31,087 nucleotides of DNA, from NCBI GenBank assembly GCA_050744165.1, contig JBOGGN010000313.1, forward strand, positions 1-31,087. The letters are read 5' to 3'. The position numbers and the translations under genes were made by a program. Within the stretch, counting starts at the first letter, position 1, and each line of letters begins with the position of its first letter. This stretch comes from JBOGGN01 sp050744165 (lineage in GTDB: Bacteria > Actinomycetota > Acidimicrobiia > Acidimicrobiales > Palsa-688). Below are positions 1 to 8,407 of this stretch, one piece after another. The notes under the pieces were generated by a model. That model was given only the letters and a program-made list of their open reading frames with translations. It was not told the DNA's origin and did not search any database.

Positions 1-618
1 GACAGCCGCAACAATGGCGAGGCCCCTCAGCGTGGTGGCGGACCCCTATGCCCGAAGGCCGGCCCGATCACGCCCCACGGTTCATCGCGTAGAGCCAGAC
101 AAGGACCAGGTTTTTAGGTTCTATGACGTGCCGGTCGATCCTTGCGAGGTTCGTCCAGTTCACCGCAACGTAGGAGGTCAGCAGGGGTTCAGCGGTCGGT
201 CTACGTGTCTCCTTATGCTGGCTTGTCCGGTCGTGAGCACCGTCGTATTGTGCCCACTACCACACACGACTGGCTACGTTCGTGGCTACGTTTCGGCATT
301 TACACAGCTGCCCCGACGGTATTTTGCCGACGCCAAGGGACGCCGGGTTGGACGGCGCGACTCGGCGCGGAGCGATCTACTGCCTGACTCCCACTCGCAG
401 TGCCGCGAGACCCGCCGCGTCGCCCCTGACGAGTGTGCCGCACCGGCAGGCGAGACGTTGGACCCGTGCAGTAGCTGGTCGGTCTGGGGCCGTGACAGCG
501 TGGTCAGGAACTCGGTGAAGTAGGCGGCGTTGACGCCGTTCCAGGCAACGTCGTACGTCGGCACGGTGACCAGATCACACCAGTCCTTACAACCTCCGAG
601 TAGTTGCACCGCGGGTCC
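1..618. other. No well-supported gene; accessory or decayed DNA
   Basis: Open frames exist on both strands but none shows a recognisable domain, a ribosome binding site or consistent protein-like composition. The least unlikely coding stretch is on the minus strand from about 609 down to 430. It reads through a plausible segment (VPTYDVAWNGVNAAYF) and then turns into Arg/Ser-rich sequence typical of a non-coding frame. It could be the tail of a broken gene. I assign no product. Confidence 0.4.
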
Positions 619-1005
619 TTAGGGGGACCTTCGCCGTTCAACGGACGAGTAGACCGGCACACCAATGGCGAACACGACCACCTCGACTACCGCGGGGTTG
701 ATACTATTTACAGCGCATAGAGCGTCCCGAGTACAACTAGCCGATGCCATATATTTCGAGTTTACGAACAGCACAATTACTCCAATCAACATACTTGACC
801 CCAGCGCGGCAACTCTGGCAGTCGTGGGGCATCGGATGACATAGCCGAAAAGGAACAGCCCTGGAATGGCTGACAGCACCAATCCGAACGCGAGCCCGCT
901 CAGCCGATACTGCCAAGAAAAGACTACGACTGTTGTTGCTGACCAGATAAGTGCGCATGCACATAGGACCGAGCGCCTTCGCGTAAGGTCATCACCAACG
1001 CTCAT
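619..1005 (-). CDS. Small multi-pass membrane protein, unknown
   Basis: This 128-residue frame is not recognised. It shows four hydrophobic segments at about residues 13-32, 37-57, 64-83 and 103-122, with a basic N-terminus (DDLTRRR) and a basic tail (SVERRRSP), as expected of an integral membrane protein with both ends in the cytoplasm. Codon use is more AT-rich than the later genes, which suggests foreign origin. A GAGG sequence lies only 3 nt before the ATG, so the start is not certain. It stands alone between unsupported sequence and a transposase remnant. Confidence 0.5.
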   Translation of the reverse strand: MSVGDDLTRRRSVLCACALIWSATTVVVFSWQYRLSGLAFGLVLSAIPGLFLFGYVIRCPTTARVAALGSSMLIGVIVLFVNSKYMASASCTRDALCAVNSINPAVVEVVVFAIGVPVYSSVERRRSP

Positions 1006-1073
1006 CAGCCTCGCCTATTGGCAGGCTGTCTGACGCCAGCAGCCGCAGCTACATATAGGCCTGGACTTACGCC

Positions 1074-1370
1074 TTGACAAGGCTGGATCGTGGCCGCGCC
1101 GGAACGATGGCCGACGACTCCAAGCGCCATGGCAACACGGACCTGTTCGCGACGGTCAATGTCGGCACAGGCGAAATAGTCTACGGCTTGCGCAAGGGCA
1201 ACACCGCCACCGACGCCTTGGCGTCCTTCATCTTCATCGACCTCCACGTGCCTTGGCACCTTGCCATCCAGTCGTGCTCGACAACGTTGCTCACACGGAC
1301 TCCGAGGTTACCCACTGGCTCGACCGCCCGATGCGAGTCGGCCGGACCTTCCGTACTGGTTCGGCGGCTC
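1074..1370 (+). pseudogene. IS630-type transposase remnant (frameshifted)
   Basis: The frame from about 1107 reads MADDSKRHGNTDLFATVNVG and continues to IDLHVPWHLAI. This is the pattern around the DDE catalytic core of IS630-family transposases, where the usual text is close to a KRHG-TTDLFAALN motif followed by IDLHVP. At about 1262 the reading shifts to another frame, giving VVLDN with H, T, SEVTHWLDRP, the VLDN segment that carries the second catalytic Asp. The N-terminal HTH part and the C-terminal Glu region are missing and no terminal inverted repeats are visible. It is a dead insertion-sequence fragment of about 0.3 kb. Confidence 0.7.
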
Positions 1371-1796
1371 AGCTCGTCAGCGGCTTCGTCGGTGTTCTCA
1401 TGGTGACATGGCCCGCATGGGCCGATACTGGGATCGTGTTCCGGTGGCTCGACAACCTGGACGATGTCGTGTTGGGCGCTGTTGGCCGTCGCCTGGCATC
1501 GGGCAGCGATATCTGGAAGCCGCCTAGCCGGGCGGCATCGTGCGGCGCTCTTTGAACCTGGGGAGCAGGTCAAGCAGACTTTCGTCGGGTTCTTCAACCG
1601 GTTGTCGTTGGAGCGGCCGAGATTGGATCTCGTGACGGACCGGCGAATCGTGATCGACGACGAAGCTGTTCCAGAACACGCGGACCCAGAAGACCCTCGG
1701 CGCCGTAGGAACCCGCGACCGAGGAGCTGATCAGGTGCAGCCATCATCCGGCGGTATGGGGCAACCGGTGGGGCCGCGGCGCCCGCGGTTATGGGG
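1371..1796. other. No supported gene; possible decayed frame at 1540-1730
   Basis: Nothing here is convincing as an intact gene. A plus-strand stretch from about 1545 to 1730 reads FEPGEQVKQTFVGFF and later LVTDRRIVIDDE. This resembles the opening of small actinobacterial proteins with a PH-like fold, but the middle is scrambled and the end is Arg/Pro-rich. I treat it as a possible remnant only. Confidence 0.3.
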
Positions 1797-1946
1797 CTAC
1801 CTCGGACGTTGACCCGCAGCGCCGATCACGATCGCGTTCAGTTGGGCCTGGGGGCGATTTAGGTCGTCGTCCCAGAAGGCGATTTAGGTCGTCGTCCCAG
1901 AAGAACAGCTCCCGCGCCCGGTCCGATTGGCCCAGAGAGCGAGCTG
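1797..1946 (-). pseudogene. Coding remnant interrupted by a 25-bp duplication
   Basis: On the minus strand the frame from about 1946 reads VDCPARSLGQSDRAREL then FFWDDDLNR. A 25-bp tandem duplication then throws it out of frame. If one copy is removed, the frame continues PQAQLNAIVIGAAGQRPR and stops at 1797-1799. The restored peptide is protein-like at both sides of the join, which argues that the duplication broke a real gene. I do not recognise the family, and no start codon is visible. The piece lies directly downstream of the zinc-ribbon gene in a different frame. Confidence 0.4.
1853..1902. repeat. Perfect 25-bp tandem duplication (two units)
   Basis: Bases 1853-1877 are repeated exactly at 1878-1902. 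The unit begins GGCGATTTAGG and ends CCCAGAA. Because 25 is not a multiple of three, it shifts any reading frame that crosses it. Confidence 0.95.
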
Positions 1947-1952
1947 GACAAT

Positions 1953-2372
1953 CTACCTGGGGTTCACGGCCGACGTGGTCGTCCTCCCGGGCAGGAACCG
2001 GACCTCCTTGGCCGTCCAGCAGTCAGTCCGCGCCGTAGCGACCTCTGCCCCGCAGGTCGTGCACGCCTGATTTGGGCCATCGCAGCCATCGAGCCCGCAG
2101 CAGCCGGAGGACCTGCCGGCGATTTCGACAAGGGCGTCGGTCAGGCGGTCAGCCGGATGGACGACAGCGCATCCCGGAGGATCTGTCTCGAGGACCTTCC
2201 TCTGCCCCTCCGGCATCCCGCGCTCCCAGACGCTGACGGTCCTTGCGACGGGCGCGATAGCCCACTCCCCGACTGGAACCGGTTCGTCGTGAGCGCGCAG
2301 CCCAAGGAGAGGCTCAGATGACAGTTCGCGCGTCAGGACACTCCCGCAGGACGAGCAACGGACAACAGTCAC
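1953..2372 (-). CDS. Zinc-ribbon-like hypothetical protein
   Basis: This 139-residue protein starts with GTG and opens MTVVRCSSCGS, a CxxC pair at residues 6 and 9. A second Cys-rich block near residues 89-120 contains CC, GC, ACTTCG and TDCW. The pattern suggests one or two zinc-binding knuckles around a mixed middle section. Similar small proteins occur in actinobacteria without assigned function; that is memory of the general type, not a search result. There is no SD sequence and no operon partner. The C-terminal residues (TTTSAVNPR) are near the decayed segment downstream, so the original end may have been altered. Confidence 0.55.
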   Translation of the reverse strand: MTVVRCSSCGSVLTRELSSEPLLGLRAHDEPVPVGEWAIAPVARTVSVWERGMPEGQRKVLETDPPGCAVVHPADRLTDALVEIAGRSSGCCGLDGCDGPNQACTTCGAEVATARTDCWTAKEVRFLPGRTTTSAVNPR

Positions 2373-2609
2373 GCTCCGATTGTGCAGCGAACGCCGTCGA
2401 CCGTACCGTGAGGATGGTCATCCTCCCGGCGGTCGGGGGCAGGGCGTCAACACCTGAACGACGTTGTTATGGGACACCCTCCTGCGCCTGGAGGACGCGG
2501 AACGTGAGCCGGGGATCGAGTCGACGGATGACAGACAGCCTACGCCCACCCTCGGTATCGATATCATCGCGGTTTAGGCACCAATGCCACGAATGATATT
2601 CATGCCATC

Positions 2610-3047
2610 ATGACAAACGCCGAACTTAAGCGCCACGATCACCGTCGCTATCTGTTTCTGCTGGCCGTTGCGGCGGCACAGTCATGCGTCATCGCCGGAG
2701 TGGACCGAATGACGCTGCATAACTGGCCACAAGGTTGGCTCTGGTTTGGCGGGTCCCTTGTTCCCAGCGCGTTCGCTTATTGGCTCTACCTTGATACCCG
2801 AACGATCGCCGGAGAGCTTCGGCAGACGAGGGGCTCGCAAAACAGAGACCTGTCATCGGTAGTCACATGGGTGCTCCTTGGTGTCGGAATCTCAGCGCTG
2901 GGCGCCTACTATGTCATCGCTGGATTCAGGAACGGCGGTCTACAGCTAATCGGGGCCTTCATGATCGGACTCGCTATGCTGTTCTTGGGCAGCTACTTCA
3001 GCGTGGCTGCTGTAACAACGATACTTCGACGGATGCGCTCGCATTAG
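2610..3047 (+). CDS. Four-helix integral membrane protein, unknown
   Basis: This 145-residue protein is not recognised. It has a charged N-terminus (MTNAELKRHDHRR), hydrophobic segments at about 14-30, 42-60, 85-105 and 112-136, and a basic C-terminus (LRRMRSH). The Arg/Lys distribution puts both termini in the cytoplasm. No SD sequence precedes the ATG. Base composition is less GC-rich than the window average, like the membrane gene at 619-1005, so both may have come with the same accessory block. Confidence 0.6.
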   Translation: MTNAELKRHDHRRYLFLLAVAAAQSCVIAGVDRMTLHNWPQGWLWFGGSLVPSAFAYWLYLDTRTIAGELRQTRGSQNRDLSSVVTWVLLGVGISALGAYYVIAGFRNGGLQLIGAFMIGLAMLFLGSYFSVAAVTTILRRMRSH

Positions 3048-3258
3048 TCCGTCGCGAGTGTCCGCATCACCTTGAAGTCGAGTGATTCCACGCATTGACC
3101 GGTCCTGCCGTCCGCCGTACTGTCGCCTCGGGGCGGCGCTGACTGACCTGTCGATCACCCGTCAGGCCTGGATATCCGGGGGAAGTCGCACCCACAGCCC
3201 GCCCGAGTTCTCGTGCGAACGATGAGCGTGCCGTGCGCGTCGATGGCAATCTGGCTGA

Positions 3259-3498
3259 GTGGGACCATCGGACGGCGAAGCTGGCCACCCCGACGGGGCT
3301 GAACGCTCGGCAAATCGGTTCGTCGTCGTGGTCGTTGCCGTTCTCGTACTCGCGTCGCTGATCGCGAAGGCTATGGACCTGCATGCGTCGGCCGGACGAA
3401 CGCTCGTCATGGTCCTCGGACTCATCACGTTCGTCGCACTCGTGGCTCTGGGCGGATACGCGGTGGACCGGTGGCGCAAGGGGCAAGTCGGTGACTAG
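3259..3498 (+). CDS. Small two-TM membrane protein, unknown
   Basis: This 79-residue frame has a polar first 20 residues followed by two hydrophobic helices at about 20-37 and 48-66, separated by KAMDLHASAGRT, and a basic tail (VDRWRKGQVGD). The alternating hydrophobic pattern supports a genuine protein from about residue 18 onward. The first part is doubtful because another frame across 3220-3310 is equally coherent (VRVDGNLAEWDHRTAKLATP), so the true start may be a later non-ATG codon or the gene may be a fusion of fragments. Confidence 0.4.
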   Translation: MGPSDGEAGHPDGAERSANRFVVVVVAVLVLASLIAKAMDLHASAGRTLVMVLGLITFVALVALGGYAVDRWRKGQVGD

Positions 3499-3586
3499 CT
3501 GATGGCGAGCGTCAGGAACCGCTGCCTGGAGCCCGCCGGGGAGACTTCGGCCCGGGGCGGCGGTGGGACAAGACCAGACAGCGGGG

Positions 3587-3617
3587 TTGACTCTCCCCGC
3601 CGGGGAGGCCGCATCAT
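3587..3617 (+). promoter_or_regulatory. MerR-type promoter with 19-bp spacer and palindrome
   Basis: A -35 box TTGACT (3587-3592) and a -10 box CATCAT (3612-3617) are separated by exactly 19 bp, the unusually long spacing typical of MerR-regulated promoters. The spacer contains a perfect palindrome, CTCCCCG-C-CGGGGAG (3593-3607), where MerR dimers usually bind. Transcription would start close to 3624, the A of the ATG of the next gene, so the mRNA is probably leaderless and the regulator probably controls itself. Confidence 0.8.
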
Positions 3618-3623
3618 CGTGCC

Positions 3624-4589
3624 ATGGACGGGTTGATGGCGATCGGCGAGTTCTCGAGCCGGTGCGGGCTCTCTGCGAAGGTGCTGCGCAGCTACGCAGA
3701 CGCCGGCGTGTTGGTCCCCGCGGCCGTCGACCCAGTATCGGGGTACCGCTATTACGAGCTCGGCCAGCTGGACCAGGCCGACACCGTCCGACTGCTGCGC
3801 CGGGCTGGGGTCAGCCTCGCCGACATCGCCGGCTTTGTGGTCGCCCCATCTGCTGACGCGGTCGACGGGTGGGAGGCATCGCTGACCGCCGAGGCCCTGA
3901 GCCGCCGCCAGGCACTCGGCGAGCTCCGGTGCCTCCTCGGCCTCCGCCCACTGCCATCGCCAGGAGCCACCATGATCGAGATCCGTCCCGTTCGGGACCG
4001 CAGCGAGCTGGACAGCCTGTTCGACCTGCTCGGATCGGAATTTCCCGAACCCTTAGGCCACGGCGATGCCCGGTCGGGCGACCTCGCCGCCCATCTCGAC
4101 GACGACCGCCCGCTCATGGTCGCCGCTCACGTCGATGGGCATGTGGCCGGCGGCGCCCTGGCCTTCCGCGGCGACAACGGGTCCGTGACGCTGCGGATGA
4201 TCGCCGTGATCGAGGCGTTCCGCCAGCGTGGTGTGGGCCGCCGCCTGGTCGAGCGGGTCGAGACAGAGGCGCGCCGTCTCGGGGCCCGCACCGTCGCCTT
4301 GGGCACTGACGCGGCCGTCGGGTTCTGGTACCACCTGGGCTATACGCCGCATCTGCTGTTCCAGTGGGTCTACGACCCCGAGCTCTACCAAGCCGAGTCG
4401 CAAGCCGTCCTGGCGGGGCCGCTCTCGGGGCTCCACTCCTGGCGCTCGACCTTCAACGATGTCCCGCAGCTCTTCGTCGAGCTCGACGAGCCCCGCCTCG
4501 ATCTCCGTCACACCGTCCGCGACGTCGTCGCCGGGTGCCACGTCGGCTTCATGATGTCCAAGACTCTGGAGACCCACGGCGCACCCTGA
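3624..4589 (+). CDS. MerR-family regulator fused to GNAT acetyltransferase
   Basis: This 321-residue protein has two domains. Residues 5-75 are a MerR winged helix (IGEFSSRCGLSAKVLRSYAD, then GYRYYELGQLDQA), with a short linking helix to about 108. Residues 117-240 form a GNAT acetyltransferase with the acetyl-CoA loop RQRGVGRR at 200-207 and a typical FWYHLGY segment near 234-240. An extra C-terminal region of about 80 residues follows. MerR proteins use the C-terminal part to sense an effector, so the GNAT domain may sense acetyl-CoA or a substrate or may modify it, for example an antibiotic. The start at 3624 fits the predicted transcription start; the in-frame ATG at 3636 is the alternative. 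No downstream partner is co-oriented. Confidence 0.88.
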   Translation: MDGLMAIGEFSSRCGLSAKVLRSYADAGVLVPAAVDPVSGYRYYELGQLDQADTVRLLRRAGVSLADIAGFVVAPSADAVDGWEASLTAEALSRRQALGELRCLLGLRPLPSPGATMIEIRPVRDRSELDSLFDLLGSEFPEPLGHGDARSGDLAAHLDDDRPLMVAAHVDGHVAGGALAFRGDNGSVTLRMIAVIEAFRQRGVGRRLVERVETEARRLGARTVALGTDAAVGFWYHLGYTPHLLFQWVYDPELYQAESQAVLAGPLSGLHSWRSTFNDVPQLFVELDEPRLDLRHTVRDVVAGCHVGFMMSKTLETHGAP

Positions 4590-5105
4590 GCCGGGCGGTT
4601 GGTGACACTCCGCCGAAGCTGACCGGCGCGCGGATAGGGGACGCGGGTGAGCGACAAATCCCAGACTCGGCTGCAGCCGGGGTGTTGCGGAACGGGACGG
4701 GCAACCGCCCATGCCGTCCGCGGAGCTGGCGTCGACGCCCGCGCGGTGATGACCGAGCGGAACCGGCAGCTTTTGCCTCCAGGTTCGGAGAGCGCTGCAC
4801 CGGCATACTCGTGTCGATGCCCGAAAGCGTCCCCGTCAAGCGGAGAGTGCGGGTCCGTGGCTCCAGCCGGGGACTTCGGCCGACCGGATCCTGGCTTTGC
4901 TGCAAGCGCTGCCCGAAGGGGCCGAAGGCGAATACGACGACGATGTTGGTGTGCTGATCGTCCGGGTCCACGGAGGGATGCCCGTGTGGGTCGTCAGGGC
5001 CAGCGGCTTCGATGTGTCTTTCGAACGGCTCGACGATCTTCCGCGGTTTCCACGATCAGCGAGTCGGTAATGCAGCCGGACGCGAGCCGACATAGGCGAC
5101 TGCCC
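4590..5105 (+). pseudogene. Gene-poor stretch with an orphan C-terminal coding frame
   Basis: No complete gene is visible. From about 4870 to the TAA at 5068-5070 one plus frame is clearly protein-like: ADRILALLQALPEGAEGEYD, then VGVLIVRVHGGMPVWVV, then FERLDDLPRFPRSASR. The frame is open back to tandem TGA codons at 4747-4752 but has no ATG, GTG or TTG start in its first part. An ATG at 4818 with a plausible start (MPESVPVKRRVRVRG) lies in a different frame. A frameshift near 4860 in a gene of about 80 codons explains both. Family unknown. Confidence 0.35.
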
Positions 5106-6314
5106 CTAGACGGACCAGAGGGCCTGGGTGGGTGAGAGGCGTGCGGCTCGTAGGGCGGGGATGAGTCCGGCGAGGGCGCCGATGATGAGGGATGCGGTGA
5201 TGCCACCCGCCCAGGCCTCGGCGGGAATGACAGTCGCCCAGCTCTTGGTGTGGGCGTAGATGGCGGTGGACGCGGCGCCGAGGGCGACGCCGGCGGCGCC
5301 GCCGAGGAGTCCGAGCAGGACGGCCTCGGAGAGGAACTGGGTGCGGATGTGGCCCCTGGTGGCGCCAAGGGCGCGGCGCAGGCCGATTTCGGAGCGGCGT
5401 TCGAGGACGGAAATGATCATGATGTTGGCGACGCCGACCGCGCCAACCAGAAGGGCGACGGCGCCGAGGCCGAGGAACAGGCCGTCGAGGGCGCTCTTCG
5501 CGTCGGCTTGGGCGACGAGAGCGGCGGAGGGTTGGCTGACGTTGACCTGGTTGGGGTGTTCCGGGTTGGCGGTGGCGGCGAGGAGGTTATCGACCGCGGT
5601 TACCCGGTCGTTCTGGGCCCTCAGGTAGATAGTGGAGGGGTGGCTGTCGAAGCCCAGATATTTCTCTGCCGCGGGGTAGCCGACGAGGATGGAGGAGTCG
5701 ATGGCAGAGGCGAGCACAGCCGATTTGAGGATGCCGGCTACGTAGAACCATTGCCCGCCGACCCAGATGCGTTCGCCGGGGTAGACGCGGTCGACTCCGA
5801 GTCGCTGCGCGGCAGCGGCGCCGAGGACGGCGACGGGTTCTTGGGCGGTGGCGGCGTTGAGGTTTTGGCCTTGGGCGACGGTGGCGGCGACGACTTGGAG
5901 GAGGTCGAGTGATGCGGCTTGAACGGTCAGGGCGTTGGTGTCGATCGTGGGGATGTCGGGGTTGCGGTAGGCGTTGGTACCGCTGAGGGTCCCCGTGGTC
6001 TGCACTTGTTGTACGCCGGGGATCCGGCCGATCATGGCTTGCGCGGTGGTGGGCAGCTCGGCCGGGGCGCCCGTGATGGTCTGGCCGTTGCTGACGGTGA
6101 GAAGGTTGGTGCCGAGCTGGTTGATCTCGTTGAGCAGCCCGGCTTGGGAAGAGGCGGAGAGGCCGAGTACGGCGACGATGGCGGCTACGCCGATGGCGAT
6201 GCCAAGAGCGGATAGCCCGGCGCGTAGCTTCCGTGCGCGCAGTCCGATGGTGGCGAGCCGGGTCAGGTCGGAGAGCTGTAGCCGCCTGCGGTCAGGCGTG
6301 GTGGCGCCTGTCAT
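5106..6314 (-). CDS. MacB/FtsX-type ABC transporter permease
   Basis: The 402-residue protein has the standard layout: a cytoplasmic N-terminus, TM1 at about 26-50, a large extracytoplasmic MacB-PCD-like region (about 55-265) and three C-terminal helices at about 277-303, 328-352 and 368-390. The conserved ERRSEIGLRRALGATRGHI coupling segment follows TM2. Its ATG overlaps the ATPase stop as ATGA (6311-6314), so the two are translationally coupled. With the adaptor upstream this makes a type VII-like (MacAB-like) exporter or lipoprotein/peptide extruder. The substrate is unknown; location next to a two-component system suggests a cell-envelope stress or antimicrobial role. Confidence 0.93.
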   Translation of the reverse strand: MTGATTPDRRRLQLSDLTRLATIGLRARKLRAGLSALGIAIGVAAIVAVLGLSASSQAGLLNEINQLGTNLLTVSNGQTITGAPAELPTTAQAMIGRIPGVQQVQTTGTLSGTNAYRNPDIPTIDTNALTVQAASLDLLQVVAATVAQGQNLNAATAQEPVAVLGAAAAQRLGVDRVYPGERIWVGGQWFYVAGILKSAVLASAIDSSILVGYPAAEKYLGFDSHPSTIYLRAQNDRVTAVDNLLAATANPEHPNQVNVSQPSAALVAQADAKSALDGLFLGLGAVALLVGAVGVANIMIISVLERRSEIGLRRALGATRGHIRTQFLSEAVLLGLLGGAAGVALGAASTAIYAHTKSWATVIPAEAWAGGITASLIIGALAGLIPALRAARLSPTQALWSV

Positions 6315-7159
6315 GACGACTCTTGGTTGAGGGGGGCGTCGGAGTCGGTCTGCGCTGCGTCGATGGGGGATTTTGCGATACGGCGGGGGTGGGGGTCTTC
6401 CGCGACGTGGCCGGTGTCGGCGACGATGCGGCCGTCGAGGAGTTCGACTTTGCGGGGCATGCGCTCGGCGATGTTGTGGTCGTGGGTGATGACCACGATG
6501 GTCGAGCCGGCTTGGTGGATCTGGTCGATCAGGGCGAGGATGGACTGCCCGGTGGCTTGGTCGAGGTTGCCGGTTGGTTCGTCGGCGAGCACGATGGCGG
6601 GCTGGCCGATGAGGGCTCGGGCGATGGCGACGCGTTGGCGTTGCCCCCCGGAGAGTTGGGTGGGGCGGGCTTGGGGGCGCTGGGCGAGGCCGACTAGGTC
6701 TAGGACGTCGAGGGCGAGTTGGTGGCGCTGGTGGAGCGGGATGCCGGCGTAGAGGAGGCCGTCGGCGACGTTGTCCAAAACTGTTGCGTGCTCGGCCAGG
6801 AAGAACTGTTGGAAGACGAACCCGATCCGGGTGGCCCGTAGGTAGGCGACGTCGTCGTCAGCCATCGTGGCGACGTCTAGTCCGGTGACGCGCACTCGGC
6901 CGCTGGTGGGCCGGTCGAGGGTCCCCATTAGCTGCAGCAGAGTGGTCTTACCCGATCCCGAGGGGCCGACGATGCCGACCAGGTCCCCTTGGCCGATGGT
7001 GAGGTTCACCCCGCGCAGGGCCTGGACGGGCGGCTCGCCGGGGTAACTCTTGGTCACTTGGTCGACTTCGAGCACCGGAACGCGCACCGGGGAAGTGTCT
7101 GAACCGTTGCCAGCCACGACTGATGGAATCTCGGGGGGGTTCGGCGCTTTGTTGGTCAT
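6311..7159 (-). CDS. ABC transporter ATPase, MacB/LolD type
   Basis: The 282-residue ATPase carries Walker A GPSGSGKT (65-72), Q-loop Q117 (FVFQQFF), signature LSGGQ (169-173), Walker B IVLADE (189-194) and the H-loop His in ITHDH (about 226). The EPTGNLD sequence is typical of the LolD/MacB/FtsE group. The frame extends further upstream, but that part lies inside the adaptor gene. The ATG at 7157-7159 overlaps the adaptor stop as ATGA, which decides the start. A C-terminal tail of about 35 residues (HVAEDPHPRRIAKS and on) is longer than usual. It should power the FtsX-like permease encoded next. Confidence 0.95.
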   Translation of the reverse strand: MTNKAPNPPEIPSVVAGNGSDTSPVRVPVLEVDQVTKSYPGEPPVQALRGVNLTIGQGDLVGIVGPSGSGKTTLLQLMGTLDRPTSGRVRVTGLDVATMADDDVAYLRATRIGFVFQQFFLAEHATVLDNVADGLLYAGIPLHQRHQLALDVLDLVGLAQRPQARPTQLSGGQRQRVAIARALIGQPAIVLADEPTGNLDQATGQSILALIDQIHQAGSTIVVITHDHNIAERMPRKVELLDGRIVADTGHVAEDPHPRRIAKSPIDAAQTDSDAPLNQESS

Positions 7160-8316
7160 GTGGCCGGGACCACCACTTCTTGGCCGGCGGCAAGCCCCGA
7201 GCCGGTGACCTGTACGAGCCCGTCGGCATCGTCGAACAGTCCGAGCGAGACCGCCTCTAGATGGTGGATCCCCCCTGGGTCGACGACCTCGACGGCGTAG
7301 CCACCCCCGGCCAGGGCTAGGAGCGCGGTTACTGGCACCACCAGCACGTTGGGCAAGCTGGCGGTGGTGACGGTGACCTGTACCGGGGCCTGATCCCACG
7401 TGCCCGTGGCGGCCGGGTCGGAAGGGGTGACGTAGGCGGTGGTGCTCGGTGTGGTGCTGTTCCCCGAGCTGCCCGAGGAGCAGGTGTCTGTTCGTTGTGC
7501 AGCGGAGCTGGAGCTCGACCCGCCGGTCCCGAAGCCCGATGGGCAGGTGGCGACGGTTCCCACCGAGGAGACGACGCCTGGGGTGGCGAGGTTGTTGGGA
7601 AGGGTGATTGTCACCTTGTCCCCGACGGCCACGTTGGTCTGCTGCGAGGCGTTGACAGCTACCTGCACCTGGCGGGTGGTCGAGCTGGCTTGCATCACGG
7701 TCTGGCCGGTCTGGGCGCTGCTCCCTAGCTGGGATGAGAGGGTCGTCACCCGCACGGCATCGGGTTCGAATACCGCCTGGCCGACGGTCAGCGCGCCGTT
7801 CTGGGTTACCCCCAGGGCGGCTTGGAGCTCTTCCAAGGCGGTGGTGGTTGCAGACCCGAAGCAGGAGGAAGTCGGGCTGAGCTGAGACGAGTCTCCGTAG
7901 CCGAGCGCGACCAGATCAGCGTTTAGCTCGGCCACATCCGCGCCTGTAATTCCGGCCGACAGGCTCCGGTAGGCCGGTGTCGAGCCGTACAGCAGCACCA
8001 CTGGGATGTCGTTCACCCGGTAGAGCACCTGACCCTGGGAGATCACCTGTCCGAGCTGGGGCAGCTTGGTGTACGTCCCTTGAGCCTGGTTGATCACCGA
8101 GTACGGCGAACCGTCCGACTGCGCCCCATAGGTCAAGGTCCCAGCCAGGGAGACGGTGGCGGACAGAGTCCGCTCTTCAACCTTCGCGGTGTTCGCCTGT
8201 GGCTCGTGTCCGGCCGAAGTCGCATGCTTCGCACCGGACGTTGCGACCACGCCGACGGTGGCGACAACCGCAGCCAGGACGGTCGCTCCGGCCAGCACCC
8301 AGGTCTTCCGCCTCAC
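7156..8316 (-). CDS. Periplasmic adaptor (HlyD/MacA-like) with peptidoglycan-binding domain
   Basis: This 386-residue protein has an N-terminal signal/anchor helix at 6-26 after MRRK. A lipoyl/barrel-sandwich-type region follows (SATVSLAGTLTYG, then GQVISQGQVLYRVNDIPVVL). Residues about 118-175 form a PG_binding_1-type domain (GADVAELNADLVALGYG), inserted where Gram-negative adaptors have a hairpin. A beta-barrel part (VNASQQTNVAVGDKVTITLP), a Ser/Thr/Cys-rich linker near 260-295 and a C-terminal VPVTALLALAGGGYAVEVV segment complete it. This is the usual Gram-positive form, in which the adaptor can dock to the cell wall instead of an outer-membrane channel. It heads the ATGA-coupled exporter operon. 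Confidence 0.88.
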   Translation of the reverse strand: MRRKTWVLAGATVLAAVVATVGVVATSGAKHATSAGHEPQANTAKVEERTLSATVSLAGTLTYGAQSDGSPYSVINQAQGTYTKLPQLGQVISQGQVLYRVNDIPVVLLYGSTPAYRSLSAGITGADVAELNADLVALGYGDSSQLSPTSSCFGSATTTALEELQAALGVTQNGALTVGQAVFEPDAVRVTTLSSQLGSSAQTGQTVMQASSTTRQVQVAVNASQQTNVAVGDKVTITLPNNLATPGVVSSVGTVATCPSGFGTGGSSSSSAAQRTDTCSSGSSGNSTTPSTTAYVTPSDPAATGTWDQAPVQVTVTTASLPNVLVVPVTALLALAGGGYAVEVVDPGGIHHLEAVSLGLFDDADGLVQVTGSGLAAGQEVVVPAT

Positions 8317-8407
8317 TGGCCCCGCGACCCCGGCTCGCCTGAGTTGATAGCCGTGCGTTGACTCCCCGCGGAGACGAGGTGCTCAGCTCCTGATGTGCAG
8401 TAGTCGG

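Noticed and set aside
14..523. 169-codon plus-strand frame
   Set aside because: Arg/Ser/Pro/Cys-rich, no SD, no motif; looks like chance reading in GC-rich DNA.
1852..1905. Possible CRISPR-like repeat
   Set aside because: Only two directly adjacent copies with no spacer; a simple tandem duplication.
2410..2425. GAGGATG-GT-CATCCTC inverted repeat
   Set aside because: A 2-nt centre cannot form a normal hairpin loop, and no promoter or gene boundary fits it, so I cannot assign a role.
6323..6752. Plus-strand frames over the ABC ATPase
   Set aside because: Shadows of the ATPase, whose Walker and signature motifs are unambiguous.
7160..7399. Upstream extension of the ABC ATPase frame
   Set aside because: It lies inside the adaptor gene, is Arg/Gly-rich, and the ATGA overlap gives a better start.
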